DNA of 64,000 nucleotides, from contig CDRNVI010000006.1 of assembly GCA_977017575.1 (NCBI GenBank), positions 186,001-250,000 of the forward strand, written 5' to 3'. The number at the start of each line of letters is the position of its first letter. Position 1 is the stretch's first letter. This document shows, in pieces, positions 10,081-20,023 of this stretch. This DNA comes from Paramoeba atlantica (Eukaryota; Discosea). The notes below the pieces were generated by a model. The model worked only from the letters and a program-made list of their open reading frames with translations, did no database searches and was not told the DNA's origin. Made by a program: the position numbers and the translations under genes.

Positions 10081-10513
10081 AAACAAGCCAAACCAGTATT
10101 CAGCGCATCGGAGGTATGTGATTTACAATGACATGGGGGATATGATCTCTCGACAATTCGCTATTCTTCTTCAGAGACATAGTCATGCTTCTGATTCATG
10201 TTTGTTATACTTGCACATTCATATTCGCGTCGTTCACTTTTTGGGAACCCTTGCAACACGGAAAAGAGAGTCGACTTCTTTACGACTTTTTTTCTACCTT
10301 TTTATCGTCTGTATGTTTTATCTGTGGAATTAACAAAAATAAATAGATTAAAACCTTTTAAGCCTTTCAGCTTAAGCAATATTTACGCCGTGTGTCTTAC
10401 AATAGAGATGTCACTCAACAAATATTCATACGTTATCAATCCACTGCATTTCTTACATAAAAATTATCAGTAGAGCTCGTTTTGATCGCGTGATTTAACA
10501 CGAGGCTCACTCC
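10081..10513 (+). other. Intergenic region without a recognised gene
   Basis: AT-rich sequence with short open frames only. A T-rich stretch at 10281-10320 could serve as a processing signal for the next gene. No RNA gene was recognised. Confidence 0.55.
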
Positions 10514-13500
10514 ATGTTTCTACCGATATTCCTTCATTTAGTGTCCACCGGAGATGCTGTTTTCTCCCGCGATTCCCATGAGCAACTCCTTCAGGATTAT
10601 CATCTCTCGAAACACGAGGCCTCACGCCTCCTCGACACCCATGAGGGGTTGCTCTTAAGTCACATTCTTACTCGCCCGAAATATCATATCCCGCACTGGA
10701 CAGAGTACACAGACTTATCGATCGAGGCCCCGGGCTACGATGACAAAGTAGGACCCTTTGCCTGCGTGGGGGATAGCATCCTTGTGAAAGGAAGATCCGT
10801 CGAGGCCTACGGGAACCTCCCTCCTGTGTCGGAGCTCCCTTTTGAGGACAACCGCCTGGAGTCCAGGCAGCGGATCTGTCCATTCGACGAGAAGATTCCC
10901 ATGCCATGGCTCCAAAGCCACAAACTTCAGTGTGTTTCCTGCGATCGACGACTAGATGAGGTCACTGAGGCTTGCCCTCTTCCCCCATCCTTACAGCCTG
11001 GAAAATATATTATCAAAGTGGGCACTGAAATTTCACCTCCTTTTTCTGTAATTACCGAGGGCGAAATCCATTCTTCGGAGGTCGTGCACAATCCGATTTT
11101 TACGGCAGCTCCTTATTCGACGGTCGACTTCCACACGCACGCCGTGGAGTTTAGTTTTATTTTCCGGTTACAATCTCCAGAGAGGGTCGCTTCCAGTACA
11201 CTGTTCGTGGAGTATCGTGCACCAGGAAGCCGGAATTATGAGACCTTAAGGGACATTGCGATTGACTCAAACTTTGGAACCGCACAGGGAGTCACTGCTC
11301 CTTGCAATGAGGGTAAACTACAGGTTCGGGAATTTCTTCTTGCGAGTCTGCGGGAACAGACATCTGCTCATCGTTGGAGGATTCTCTTGCCGGACAGGGA
11401 AGGAAGCCCTGGACAGTACCGTCTGGTGCTTCGAGTGGGAAATTTACCCCCGAGTACGCATTCTTTTGATATTTGGATGCCGGCTGAACCACAATCTGTG
11501 GCGGCGTTTACCACACCGGCTCCTCAGTTATGTTTATCGGGTAGAAATGCTGGAAAATTACGGATGCCCGTCTTTGATACAACGGAGCAACTCTCCGTGC
11601 AGTGGAATACGGTGCCCCATATGAGGGCCGAATGTCAGCTTCAATTTTTTGCTGGGCTACCGGACGCTGCGGATAAGGACCTGTTTTACGCCATGGATAT
11701 ACGCTTATCCCCAGAGGAGCAGAACAATGTGATTGTGGATCTTGGTGATCTCACGAAAAAAGTCACGCGGACCTCTGTTATGCATTTAGTGATGGAATGC
11801 TCACGCGTAAAACCTTCTTTGTGGGGTAACACTTTGCGTTGGAGATCGAGCCCTTTCGTAGTCTTTAACCGAGACCGCTTTGCTGATCATTGTGACATGT
11901 TACGGCAGGTGGAGCATGAACATTTTGAAGAATTTGCTCCTAGTGAAAGTGTGCTTCGCCAGCAAGCTATCGACAAGGGTTTGTCAGAAGAGCAGAGAAG
12001 GCTTGCATGGCCTTTGTTGATGCGCCGATCCATATCTTACATGGAGTTTAGTAGAGGAAAACCGGCGGAGAGAGCCATTATAGGCGCAGATGTTCCTCGA
12101 ACGAACTACGAGAACGTAAATCAAAAAATGTTGCGCGAAATACTAGAGCAGAGCATGGGGGTGGACATGAGCTGGCAGTACTACCAGGGGATTAACGATG
12201 TTACTAGCGTCGCCATGGCTGCTTGTGGGGAAACGGGTGCCCGACAGGTGCTACAAGGTCTGGCACGATACTGGCTACATGAGTATTTTTCAGGCAGAAA
12301 TGCTGGAGACAAATTTCTAACAATGAGTCGACTGGTGCTGCCACTAGTAGCCACGCAATCTGAAGAACTGGCGACACATTTATCATCATCAGACCCTTAT
12401 GTCGTGCAAGGTGCGTATGCGCATGCATGGAATTCATTTATGTTTGTTGGGGCGTTCCGAGAAGATTCATACATGCCGGTGATGATGAGACTCGTTGATT
12501 TCTTTCTTGCAACTGACCCATTGATGATGCCACTCTACGTTACTGTGTCCATGTTATTGGAAGACAAAAAGGATATGCTGAGTATCGAGGAAAGATATCT
12601 ACTCCAGTACCTTCCCAAGTTACCTAAAGTCATGTTTCGAGAAGGAAGATTGGAAAAGGTACTACGAAGAGCGCTCGCCCTCCATCATACGTATCCACCA
12701 TCACGCCTATTACAAGAAAATACTGAAGTGAACGATTTTTATCCACTGCGCACCCTACCGCATGTTTCCCTAGATGTACTTCCCGAAGACATTGAAGGAC
12801 AAACCTTTGAAAAGGGGTATCGGCGCTGGTTCTTCTTTGGTCCTCGCTCATGGATACCCACAGGACGGTATAATACCCTCAGCACACCGTATGCGGTTTT
12901 AGAAAAGCAGGTCAACGTGCCTCAAGGAGAAACAAATTTAGAAGAAGAGCATGTATCGGAAATGCATCTCCTTTTAGACGATCAAGTCGAGAGACCTATT
13001 CATACTCTCTCCCTCCCCTTGCTCTGGGAGGATGAGGTATCGAAAAATATTTTATCCGTTCCCTCCTACATCTCGAAGCACATTGAACTACTCACTGAAG
13101 AATTAACCGCACAATACGCAGAAATTTTAGACAGTTTCCTGCGCAACGGACAGTGCTCCCATTTACGACTGTACCCCCTACTCTACTCACAACTCCCGGG
13201 GATCACATTTTCTTCAAATAGACTCATCGATCTCACGGCCAAGAGCCTTACCGCCGCCGTAAATCAAATCGAACAACGCGACCCGCATGCGTTGCTCCAA
13301 AAATCCATTTCCCTGTGTGTACCCAATTTGTATCTCCACTCCGCACTTCGTGCCTCACTCGCGCACCATCGACTGGTCGGTGCCACGTGGTGGTATTACC
13401 GACTCCCGCGTAGTTTTGTACGACCGCTGCTGCACACAGTCTCTCCTTCCCGCTACCATGTAAACGGAGAAGAGACCATTCCGCGCTATCTATGGTTTTC

Positions 13501-14146
13501 TTCAGGATCCGCCCGCGTGGTCACCGACGCCTACGCTGGCCTCGCGAAAGTACGATTAATGAGATCCCACACTCGAGGTTCGGATTTCGCCGTTCGTCCG
13601 TTCGTTGTGCACAGTGATCTCACGTGTACCATTGATGTCGTGACCCCCCGGCACTGGAAATTTCGATACCCGCGAAGTACATTTATGCTGCGCTTATCTC
13701 ATCTGTATTTTCGTATTGTCGAGCAGTTTGAGCGATCCCCATGTAACACACTCCGGATCCCACAGGATGTTTTAGCGCGCAAATTTGTGCAACAATTTCT
13801 GGAGGAAAATGACGTGATTGAGCCGGAGAGTTCAGAGGAGGAGCGAAATTTAGCTATCGATGATCAGCTTGCTCGTGCCGTCACCAGCGCACTGGCTGTG
13901 TTGCCATCGGAGACCGCGCAGGGATTGTTGAACAAGCACGGCAATGGAGGCAGTGCAGTTCAACTTTGTATGGGAACTCGAACCCGAGCACAAAAAATGA
14001 AGCTGTATTTAGAATCCGCGATTAATCAAGTGTGTGAATTTTCAGAGGAATCGGAAAAGCAGATCAGTGCCTCTGTCGCGCTTATGGAGATACAGCCACA
14101 AAAGAAGGAAGGCTTTTCACAAAAGAGTGAAGAAGAAGCTTTGTGA
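10514..14146 (+). CDS. Large protein with an internal TBC (RabGAP) domain of TBC1D20/Gyp8 type
   Basis: A 1210-residue protein. The TBC domain lies at about residues 495-700: SEEQRRLAWPLLMRR, the arginine-finger motif IGADVPR (IxxDxxR, about 522), the glutamine-finger motif YYQG (about 556), then SRLVLPL and MRLVDFFLATDPLMMPLY, which follow the order of TBC1D20, a Rab1 GAP of the ER-Golgi interface. Both catalytic fingers are present. The 490-residue N-terminal part has several CxxC-like pairs and beta-rich segments of unknown fold. The C-terminal 450 residues are also unrecognised. TBC1D20 itself is about 400 residues with a C-terminal membrane anchor; no such anchor is evident here. The likely role is regulation of a Rab in early secretion (inference). 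Confidence 0.75.
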   Translation: MFLPIFLHLVSTGDAVFSRDSHEQLLQDYHLSKHEASRLLDTHEGLLLSHILTRPKYHIPHWTEYTDLSIEAPGYDDKVGPFACVGDSILVKGRSVEAYGNLPPVSELPFEDNRLESRQRICPFDEKIPMPWLQSHKLQCVSCDRRLDEVTEACPLPPSLQPGKYIIKVGTEISPPFSVITEGEIHSSEVVHNPIFTAAPYSTVDFHTHAVEFSFIFRLQSPERVASSTLFVEYRAPGSRNYETLRDIAIDSNFGTAQGVTAPCNEGKLQVREFLLASLREQTSAHRWRILLPDREGSPGQYRLVLRVGNLPPSTHSFDIWMPAEPQSVAAFTTPAPQLCLSGRNAGKLRMPVFDTTEQLSVQWNTVPHMRAECQLQFFAGLPDAADKDLFYAMDIRLSPEEQNNVIVDLGDLTKKVTRTSVMHLVMECSRVKPSLWGNTLRWRSSPFVVFNRDRFADHCDMLRQVEHEHFEEFAPSESVLRQQAIDKGLSEEQRRLAWPLLMRRSISYMEFSRGKPAERAIIGADVPRTNYENVNQKMLREILEQSMGVDMSWQYYQGINDVTSVAMAACGETGARQVLQGLARYWLHEYFSGRNAGDKFLTMSRLVLPLVATQSEELATHLSSSDPYVVQGAYAHAWNSFMFVGAFREDSYMPVMMRLVDFFLATDPLMMPLYVTVSMLLEDKKDMLSIEERYLLQYLPKLPKVMFREGRLEKVLRRALALHHTYPPSRLLQENTEVNDFYPLRTLPHVSLDVLPEDIEGQTFEKGYRRWFFFGPRSWIPTGRYNTLSTPYAVLEKQVNVPQGETNLEEEHVSEMHLLLDDQVERPIHTLSLPLLWEDEVSKNILSVPSYISKHIELLTEELTAQYAEILDSFLRNGQCSHLRLYPLLYSQLPGITFSSNRLIDLTAKSLTAAVNQIEQRDPHALLQKSISLCVPNLYLHSALRASLAHHRLVGATWWYYRLPRSFVRPLLHTVSPSRYHVNGEETIPRYLWFSSGSARVVTDAYAGLAKVRLMRSHTRGSDFAVRPFVVHSDLTCTIDVVTPRHWKFRYPRSTFMLRLSHLYFRIVEQFERSPCNTLRIPQDVLARKFVQQFLEENDVIEPESSEEERNLAIDDQLARAVTSALAVLPSETAQGLLNKHGNGGSAVQLCMGTRTRAQKMKLYLESAINQVCEFSEESEKQISASVALMEIQPQKKEGFSQKSEEEAL

Positions 14147-14522
14147 GTTTAGCTGTACAAGTTTGTAGATAGCATGGTAAGGTAAATAAGGTGAAGGACT
14201 CTCTCGTCATAGAAAACAGCGTTATTGAGATGGAGTATTTAACACATCGACTATTTGTATGTAGCTTTACTAAATTCATTTTATTTTATCTTAGCGATGT
14301 TCAAAATGAATTTGATTCTAAATTCTTAATAATTTTTTCCGCTAAAAATCTACTCTGTAGTGTGACTGCAAAGTTTCCTTACATAATGTCTTAACCTTAT
14401 TTTACTCATCTCTATACTTTGGAAATCATCCAGCGTTTATCATATTTTGTATTTTGACTTTGCAGTTGTGCTTAGACACGTTCATTTACGTTGTTCTTAA
14501 TAAGACTTTAAAAATCTAATTC
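14147..14522 (+). other. Intergenic region before eL41
   Basis: AT-rich, with only short open frames. It ends in T-rich stretches before the small eL41 frame. No feature was recognised. Confidence 0.55.
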
Positions 14523-14627
14523 ATGGGAACAATCTCACGCCCGCGAGGCATGCGCCCGAAATGGAGAAAGAAGAGACTGCAGCGATTGAAGCGACGACGA
14601 CGAAAGATGCGTCAACGCAGCAAGTAA
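14523..14627 (+). CDS. RPL41: 60S ribosomal protein eL41
   Basis: A tiny frame of 34 codons plus stop. Its last 25 residues, from the internal ATG at 14550, begin MRPKWRKKRLQRLK and end KMRQRSK, which matches the nearly invariant 25-residue eL41 of eukaryotes. The in-frame ATG at 14523 would add nine residues (MGTISRPRG). The family's usual length argues for initiation at 14550, but the first ATG is the simplest choice for a scanning ribosome. eL41 is a single arginine/lysine-rich helix at the subunit interface. The gene sits between the TBC gene and eRF1. Confidence 0.9.
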   Translation: MGTISRPRGMRPKWRKKRLQRLKRRRRKMRQRSK

Positions 14628-15031
14628 TGTCCGTGGTAATATTACGCACACGCGTCAGTTGGTGTAAGAGAGAAAGGAAACTTGTAACTTTTGACTAACA
14701 TAAGGCAGAAGAGCAGTATGAAAGAAATACGAATAATGTCTTGAATATTTGAATACGGTGTTATTAGGAGGGTCCTTTCCGATTTAGTGGATAAGTTATG
14801 TGGCTAAACTGTGACCCTTCGTTTACATTACTGTTTCGCTCCTCGTAATAAAATAGTGCACGTGATCGGCCAATTACACTGTATTGGGAAAGTAGAATAC
14901 TAAAGCCTCGATTAAAATATACACAGTTTTTACGTAGTGAGTGTGAGACTCAAGAGGCATTTGGGAAAAATCTCAATACTTATTAACAAACAAAATTAGA
15001 AGAACATACGTTCACACACTATTTCTTCCAC
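14628..15031 (+). other. Intergenic region between eL41 and eRF1
   Basis: No recognised gene. The tract just before the eRF1 ATG (15011-15030) is pyrimidine-rich (CACACTATTTCTTCC). Confidence 0.55.
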
Positions 15032-16378
15032 ATGTCAGACGATAAATCTGTCGAAGAAAGCGACAAGGCGGTGCAACGATGGCGCCTAAAGAAGCTAATT
15101 GAAAACCTGGAAGCTGCCAAAGGAAACGGAACTTCCGTCATTTCCCTTTACCTCACTCCCCGAGATCAGCTCACCAAAATGACTACAAAGCTTACGGAGG
15201 AGCATGGCACCGCTTCGAACATTAAATCAGCAAGCAACCGGAACTCCGTGCAGACAGCCATCACCGCGTGTCTGGGTCGGCTAAAAATGTACCGTGGGGT
15301 ACCCCCCAATGGCCTTATTGTGTACTGCGGCACTGTACTCACCGAGGACAACAAGGAGAAGAAAATCACCTTCGACTTTGAGCCCGTTAAACCCGTCACC
15401 CGCAGCATGTACCACTGCGACAACAAATTCCACACCGACGAGCTTCGTAAAATGCTCGAAAGCGATGACAAATTCGGGTTTATTATTATCGACGGCTCCG
15501 GGACTCTCTACGCTACCGTACAGGGCAGCCAGCGCGATGTCCTGCACCGTTTCGCCGTGGATCTCCCAAAGAAGCACGGACGCGGGGGACAAAGTAAAAA
15601 CCGTTTCGCACGCATCCGTGAGGAGCGTCGACACAACTACGTGCATAAAGTCGCCGAGCTCGCGACACAGTTTTTTATTGCCGTCGATCGTCCAAATATT
15701 TCTGGTCTCGTTCTGGCCGGTAGCGCGGATTTTAAAGACGTCCTCGCGGGCTCTGACCTGTTTGACCCCCGGCTACGTGCCGTGATCGTCGCCGTGCTGG
15801 ATATTGCCCACCCCGGGGAGGTGGGGCTGAACCAAGCAATTGATCTCAGCGGCCCTGTGCTCGCGGGGGTGAAACTTGTGCAAGAGAAGAAATTGCTGCA
15901 AAAATTTATGGAGGAAATTGCGCAAAACACCAATCGGTATTGCTACTCCGTAAAGGATACCATGAAAGCACTACGTATGGGTGCCGTGGAGACACTTATT
16001 GTGTGGGAGGAGCTCGCTACGAAGCATTTTGAGGTAACAGACCCCAATACGGGTACGGTGACCGAGTACGACATGAGTGCAGCGGAGGCTGCTAAACAGG
16101 ATTTTACTCGAGACCCGGAGACTGGGCTTTGTACGCTCGAGGTCGAGTCGGGCTCCCTCGTCGAACACCTCGCAGAGAAGTACCGGAAGTACGGCTGCAC
16201 GCTGGAGTTTGTCACGAACCGAAGCCAAGAGGGGGCGCAGTTTGTGCGTGGGTTCGGTGGGATTGGAGGTTTGCTTCGGTATCAAATTGATTTTGTACAA
16301 CTGGAAGAGCTGGAGCAAGGCGAAGTGCATGAGCAGGACAGTAAGGACGCGTTTGATCTCGAGGACGATTTTATTTAA
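15032..16378 (+). CDS. ETF1: Eukaryotic peptide chain release factor 1 (eRF1)
   Basis: A 448-residue protein, close to the usual 435-440. Domain 1 carries the stop-codon recognition motifs TASNIKS (residues 60-66) and YHCDNKF (YxCxxxF). Domain 2 carries HGRGGQSK with the catalytic GGQ near residue 185. Domain 3, which binds eRF3, follows, and the acidic C-terminus (DAFDLEDDF) is typical. eRF1 decodes all three stops and triggers peptidyl-tRNA hydrolysis. The standard motifs and the use of TAA, TAG and TGA by neighbouring genes indicate a standard code. Codon use is more GC-rich than in neighbouring genes, as expected for high expression. Confidence 0.97.
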   Translation: MSDDKSVEESDKAVQRWRLKKLIENLEAAKGNGTSVISLYLTPRDQLTKMTTKLTEEHGTASNIKSASNRNSVQTAITACLGRLKMYRGVPPNGLIVYCGTVLTEDNKEKKITFDFEPVKPVTRSMYHCDNKFHTDELRKMLESDDKFGFIIIDGSGTLYATVQGSQRDVLHRFAVDLPKKHGRGGQSKNRFARIREERRHNYVHKVAELATQFFIAVDRPNISGLVLAGSADFKDVLAGSDLFDPRLRAVIVAVLDIAHPGEVGLNQAIDLSGPVLAGVKLVQEKKLLQKFMEEIAQNTNRYCYSVKDTMKALRMGAVETLIVWEELATKHFEVTDPNTGTVTEYDMSAAEAAKQDFTRDPETGLCTLEVESGSLVEHLAEKYRKYGCTLEFVTNRSQEGAQFVRGFGGIGGLLRYQIDFVQLEELEQGEVHEQDSKDAFDLEDDFI

Positions 16379-16633
16379 GGTCGTCGGAGGTGTAGCCAAA
16401 TCCCCGTGGATGTGCGACGTGGATGAAGCATGCAACGTGTGAGTGGTTCATCCCTTATTGGATAACGAAACTGTGGTCGGTACCCATCTTTTTTTAATGG
16501 TTATTCGAACATTACATTAAAGAAGATTTGGGAATTGTTATGACTCTCAAAAAGTAAATTTTTCACTCCACTTCTCCTTTATCTTTGTCGCCCATTCTTT
16601 TCCTTAACCCCTTTCCACCCCGCTCCCCTCCCC

Positions 16634-17341
16634 ATGGCCCACCGCGTGCTGCAAAAAAACATGGCCCTGATGCAGTCCTTCCCCCCCTCCGACGGCGTCC
16701 TCTCCTGCACCTACGTCTCCGAGGCCAACCTCTTCGCCTGGGACCTCACCCTGCGCGGTCCCCCGGACTCCCCCTACCACGGCCTCACCTTCACCGCCTC
16801 CCTGGCCTTCCCCCGGGACTTCCCCATGATGCCCCCCGAGATGCGCATCACCTCCCCGTTCTGGCACCCCAACGTGTACCCCGACGGGCGGGTCTGCATG
16901 ACGATCCTGCACCCGCCCCAGGGGAACCGGGAGGACTGCCTGCGGTGGAGCCCCGTGCTCGGGGTCGACAAGATCGTGCTGAGCTTCCTGTCGCTGCTGG
17001 CCGACCCGGACCCCTCCGAGGCCGACGCCCCCGCGAACGTCGACGCGCTCCGGGAGTGGAGGCACGACAGGGGGAGGTACGTGCGGAGGGTGGAGGGGAT
17101 GGCAGGGGCGGGTAGCGTAGGGGGGGAGGGAAAGGAGGGGGAGGGGAATGTGGGGACAATGTCGCCGTCGGTGAGTTTGTTGACCACAATCTCACCGACG
17201 ACGGGTGCGGGTCCGTATGTTGGACAGGTTCGTGCGTTGCAGGAGATGGGGTTTGCGGTGTCGGTGAGTGATATGGCGCATATTTTGGATCAGGTGGGTG
17301 GGGATGTGGAAATGGCGGCGAATATTCTGGCAGGGGATTAG
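16634..17341 (+). CDS. Ubiquitin-conjugating enzyme E2, UBC7/UBE2G2 type, with C-terminal UBA domain
   Basis: A 235-residue protein. The UBC fold covers residues 1-155: the HPNVYPDGRVC segment with catalytic Cys88, then an extended acidic-type loop (HPPQGNREDCLRWSP) as in UBE2G/UBC7, which act in ER-associated degradation, and DPSEADAPANVDA. A Gly-rich linker leads to a C-terminal UBA-like helix bundle (residues 193-235: VRALQEMGFAVS and ILDQVGGDVEMAANIL). UBE2G2 normally lacks a UBA domain, while UBE2K has one, so this is an unusual combination. The coding sequence changes from strongly C-rich at its start to G-rich at its end. The ATG at 16634 follows about 70 bases of polypyrimidine. Confidence 0.92.
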   Translation: MAHRVLQKNMALMQSFPPSDGVLSCTYVSEANLFAWDLTLRGPPDSPYHGLTFTASLAFPRDFPMMPPEMRITSPFWHPNVYPDGRVCMTILHPPQGNREDCLRWSPVLGVDKIVLSFLSLLADPDPSEADAPANVDALREWRHDRGRYVRRVEGMAGAGSVGGEGKEGEGNVGTMSPSVSLLTTISPTTGAGPYVGQVRALQEMGFAVSVSDMAHILDQVGGDVEMAANILAGD

Positions 17342-17656
17342 GGTGTCGTGAAGAGGGGGAATTTGAATTTGTGCGAGGATTTGTACCCCGATAGAAATAT
17401 TTCAACTTTCTGTAAAAATCATACTCCAAAACATGTAATTGACGAATCTCAAACGTCAATTCGACCCAATGACCAATGTCGTTGAGCGAATAACTAGCTA
17501 TTCATGAATCCCAATTTTTGCTGTTTCAATAGGGAAAGATCTTTGAGTTCTTTGTTTTCTGGGTTTGATAGATGAAATACATGATCTGTATTATTGAACT
17601 ATGAGCCTACAGCTATCAGAATATTGAACGCCCCACCCATAGCTTGTATTCACTTT
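17342..17656 (+). other. Intergenic region before EMC6
   Basis: No gene recognised. A T-rich run at 17545-17570 followed by AG at 17570-17571 is a possible trans-splice acceptor for the next gene. Confidence 0.5.
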
Positions 17657-18046
17657 ATGATTTTTCCCGAGGATGCAGCTCTCCGATTGTGGGGATCGGA
17701 TGCTATTATCGACAAAAGATATGCCGAGCACAACGCTAAACAATTGAACAAATTGATTGTCTTGCAGTCTGTCCTGTCTGGAGTTCTAGCTGGTGTCTTC
17801 GGTATTGAGGGCACTTACGGGTTCTGCTTCTTAGCTGTTGGACATGTGATTTCTCTCTGTACATTTTTCTGTACTTTACCAAACATAAAATACTCTAGAC
17901 CGAGGACATGCAGGTGGGACAACCTTCATCTCGCGTCTTACTTCACATCGTACGACGAATTGTTTCCATTAAATTCACTGACGGAGTCCTTATTGACATT
18001 CGTGCTTTTGTGGACGCTTTCTTACGGCATCTTCCACGTATTTTAA
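17657..18046 (+). CDS. EMC6: ER membrane protein complex subunit 6
   Basis: A 129-residue protein. The first in-frame ATG is at 17657; the frame is open upstream but has no ATG. The family signature is clear: NKLIVLQSVLSGVLAG and FGIEGTYGFCFL form the first two membrane segments, and the C-terminal VLLWTLSYGIFHVF matches the conserved FWTFLYGxxHVY ending of EMC6. EMC6 forms the membrane core of the EMC insertase, which inserts tail-anchored and multipass proteins into the ER. The length is slightly above the usual 110. It fits with other ER-biogenesis genes in the window (SR-beta, TRAP-alpha), although they are not adjacent. Confidence 0.88.
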   Translation: MIFPEDAALRLWGSDAIIDKRYAEHNAKQLNKLIVLQSVLSGVLAGVFGIEGTYGFCFLAVGHVISLCTFFCTLPNIKYSRPRTCRWDNLHLASYFTSYDELFPLNSLTESLLTFVLLWTLSYGIFHVF

Positions 18047-18602
18047 GAAAAACAGAAGAGAGCGTAGCCGTTGCTCTTATGTGCTCAAACGCTTTCTCGT
18101 GTGCACAGCTCGAAGCTGCAAGCACACGGCCCAGAGATTTGCACGATATCGGATTTGTCGAGCTTGATCAATTGCAAATCTATCTGAATTCTTACCATTT
18201 CTGTCAAATTGTAAAGTCCGTACCACAATTGAGAATATAAACGGTTCTGTAATACGAAGTTTCTTACGAATTTGTACTCTGTCAAAAATGAAACGAGGTT
18301 CGGAGAAAGCTCAACTCTTTTTATGACGATTTTGATGGAAACTTATCACCGATAATGCATTTGAATATATATTTACTATCTTTAAACACCGTCTTAAGCT
18401 TTAAATACCCTCTTGAGCTTTTTCAAGGCGTTTTCAAGAGATATACCGTTAGATTTGCAAGAGTTTCTAGTATATTTTGTGAAAGGTTTATGTCTTCTTG
18501 TTTGTCGGAAAACCACCCTAGCGGACTTTGAAGTCAGATCGCGCAAAAATGACGTAGGCTAAGCGAAACAGTCCCTTGACTGCTAGCATAAAAATATTAC
18601 CC
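18047..18602 (+). other. Intergenic region without a recognised gene
   Basis: AT-rich, with near-repeats of an AAACACCGTCTTAAGCTTT-like phrase around 18385-18420. No coding or RNA feature was recognised. Confidence 0.5.
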
Positions 18603-19748
18603 ATGACTTTTTCGGACGCTACGGTCTATGTGGAGCATACACTACGGTTTCAAAGTATGGCAGGATCTGTTCAAAATAATACAAATGCGGTTGCGCAACC
18701 AAACCATGTTTCTGATGCTCCGAAATATTTTCCTTACAACCAGCTTGAGTTCCAATCCGTCGTACAGTTTATTTCTTTGATCACATTCCGAGTACGCGCA
18801 GTGCTAGCCGAATTCTTTGTCATGGTACACAAAGATATTCGCGGAAAAGTCGATATCCGGAGTACATATCGCTGTGTGGGTTTGAAATTATTCCTATTGA
18901 ATGAAGATTTAGTAGTTAGTTATTCCTCACCGGAGCAATGGAGAAAAAGGAGGGTCCAGTATGACGCCTTGAAAATATCTATGGAGGATGCTATCCAAAA
19001 CATACTTTCTGAAGGAGGCAGTAGTAGTACTCCTTCCAATTTATCTAACAACACTTCAAATTCCGAAAGGTGTCCCAGTGCACTTCGCGAAATTCTTGAT
19101 GATAAGCTCCTAATTAATAAAGTAGAGTCATCGAAAAAGATGTTAAATTTCCTGCGTCGAAGAAATAACTTTGTATGTCCCCAATGGATTGGTAATATTC
19201 GCTTGCTTCTTCAACAACTCAAGAAAGAGTTGCAGGATGTGACAAAGTACATTACATTACGAATTATTAAGGTGTGGGACGAGCAGCTTCTGGTTTTTAG
19301 AGCTCCATTCGGTATTTTACCTGTCCCGAGACTACGGCTGTCCCGCCATCACTATTCGGCCCCATCGGCCGCCACATTGGGCAGAGTAAAGACATTCGCA
19401 GATGAGGTAAAGGATAATTTATCTGAGGAAAATGAATTTCGTCCATCAATTATGCATTCGCGCTTAGAACTTGATGAGGCAATAAAAGCAGACACTGTGA
19501 ACCGTGTCCACCAAGTGGCCGAACTAAATCAAATGTTGCAGTCACATGTGGAGTCCCAACATCAGAGTCTTCATGATCTCTTAGACGACAGTCACTTGCA
19601 TGAGAGCAATCTGTCGGAGACACATTTAGAGCTTAAAAAAGCACGCCTACGTCAAAGTGGAATAATGGGCACGTGGAGAAGGATGTTTTCAGTATTTCTT
19701 TTATTTTTCTCCATATTCTTCTCACTCCTTCATTCGTTGGTTAGATGA
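18603..19748 (+). CDS. Qa-SNARE-like protein of syntaxin-18/Ufe1 type
   Basis: A 381-residue protein; the first ATG is at 18603. The N-terminal half has helical segments (LITFRVRAVLAEFFVMVHKD, and the 120-140 region) resembling the N-terminal bundle of syntaxin 18. The C-terminal region (about residues 290-355) shows SNARE-like heptads: AELNQMLQSHVESQHQSLHD, where the glutamine in VESQHQ can be the ionic-layer Q, then DLLDDSHLHESNLSE. A single C-terminal membrane span (MFSVFLLFFSIFFSLLHSL) ends the protein, so it is tail-anchored. The likely role is ER fusion of retrograde Golgi vesicles. It could also be a Sec20-type protein; the assignment rests on architecture and heptads only. Confidence 0.6.
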   Translation: MTFSDATVYVEHTLRFQSMAGSVQNNTNAVAQPNHVSDAPKYFPYNQLEFQSVVQFISLITFRVRAVLAEFFVMVHKDIRGKVDIRSTYRCVGLKLFLLNEDLVVSYSSPEQWRKRRVQYDALKISMEDAIQNILSEGGSSSTPSNLSNNTSNSERCPSALREILDDKLLINKVESSKKMLNFLRRRNNFVCPQWIGNIRLLLQQLKKELQDVTKYITLRIIKVWDEQLLVFRAPFGILPVPRLRLSRHHYSAPSAATLGRVKTFADEVKDNLSEENEFRPSIMHSRLELDEAIKADTVNRVHQVAELNQMLQSHVESQHQSLHDLLDDSHLHESNLSETHLELKKARLRQSGIMGTWRRMFSVFLLFFSIFFSLLHSLVR

Positions 19749-20023
19749 AATTTATTGCATCGAACAAGCATACGTGGACGAGTAGGAAACCCGCAGTGCG
19801 TTGGACGTCTATTTTCAGGATGCGAAGACTAAACGTTGAAGATGAGCCATTATCTTCTGCCGTAGTCAGAATAGGAGGATCGAAAGAACGTCAAACGGAT
19901 ATTAATGAATGCTCCGCGTTAACGAAATAATTTGCACATCATGGCGACGAAATAATATTCTCGATAAATTGTGTAAAAGATACAATACTTTTGTTATTGG
20001 ACATTTCATTTTTTTATCCTATC

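Noticed and set aside
19745-19930. 61-codon frame overlapping the end of the SNARE gene
   Set aside because: It starts with ATG but overlaps the SNARE stop, has no similarity and no separate upstream pyrimidine tract.
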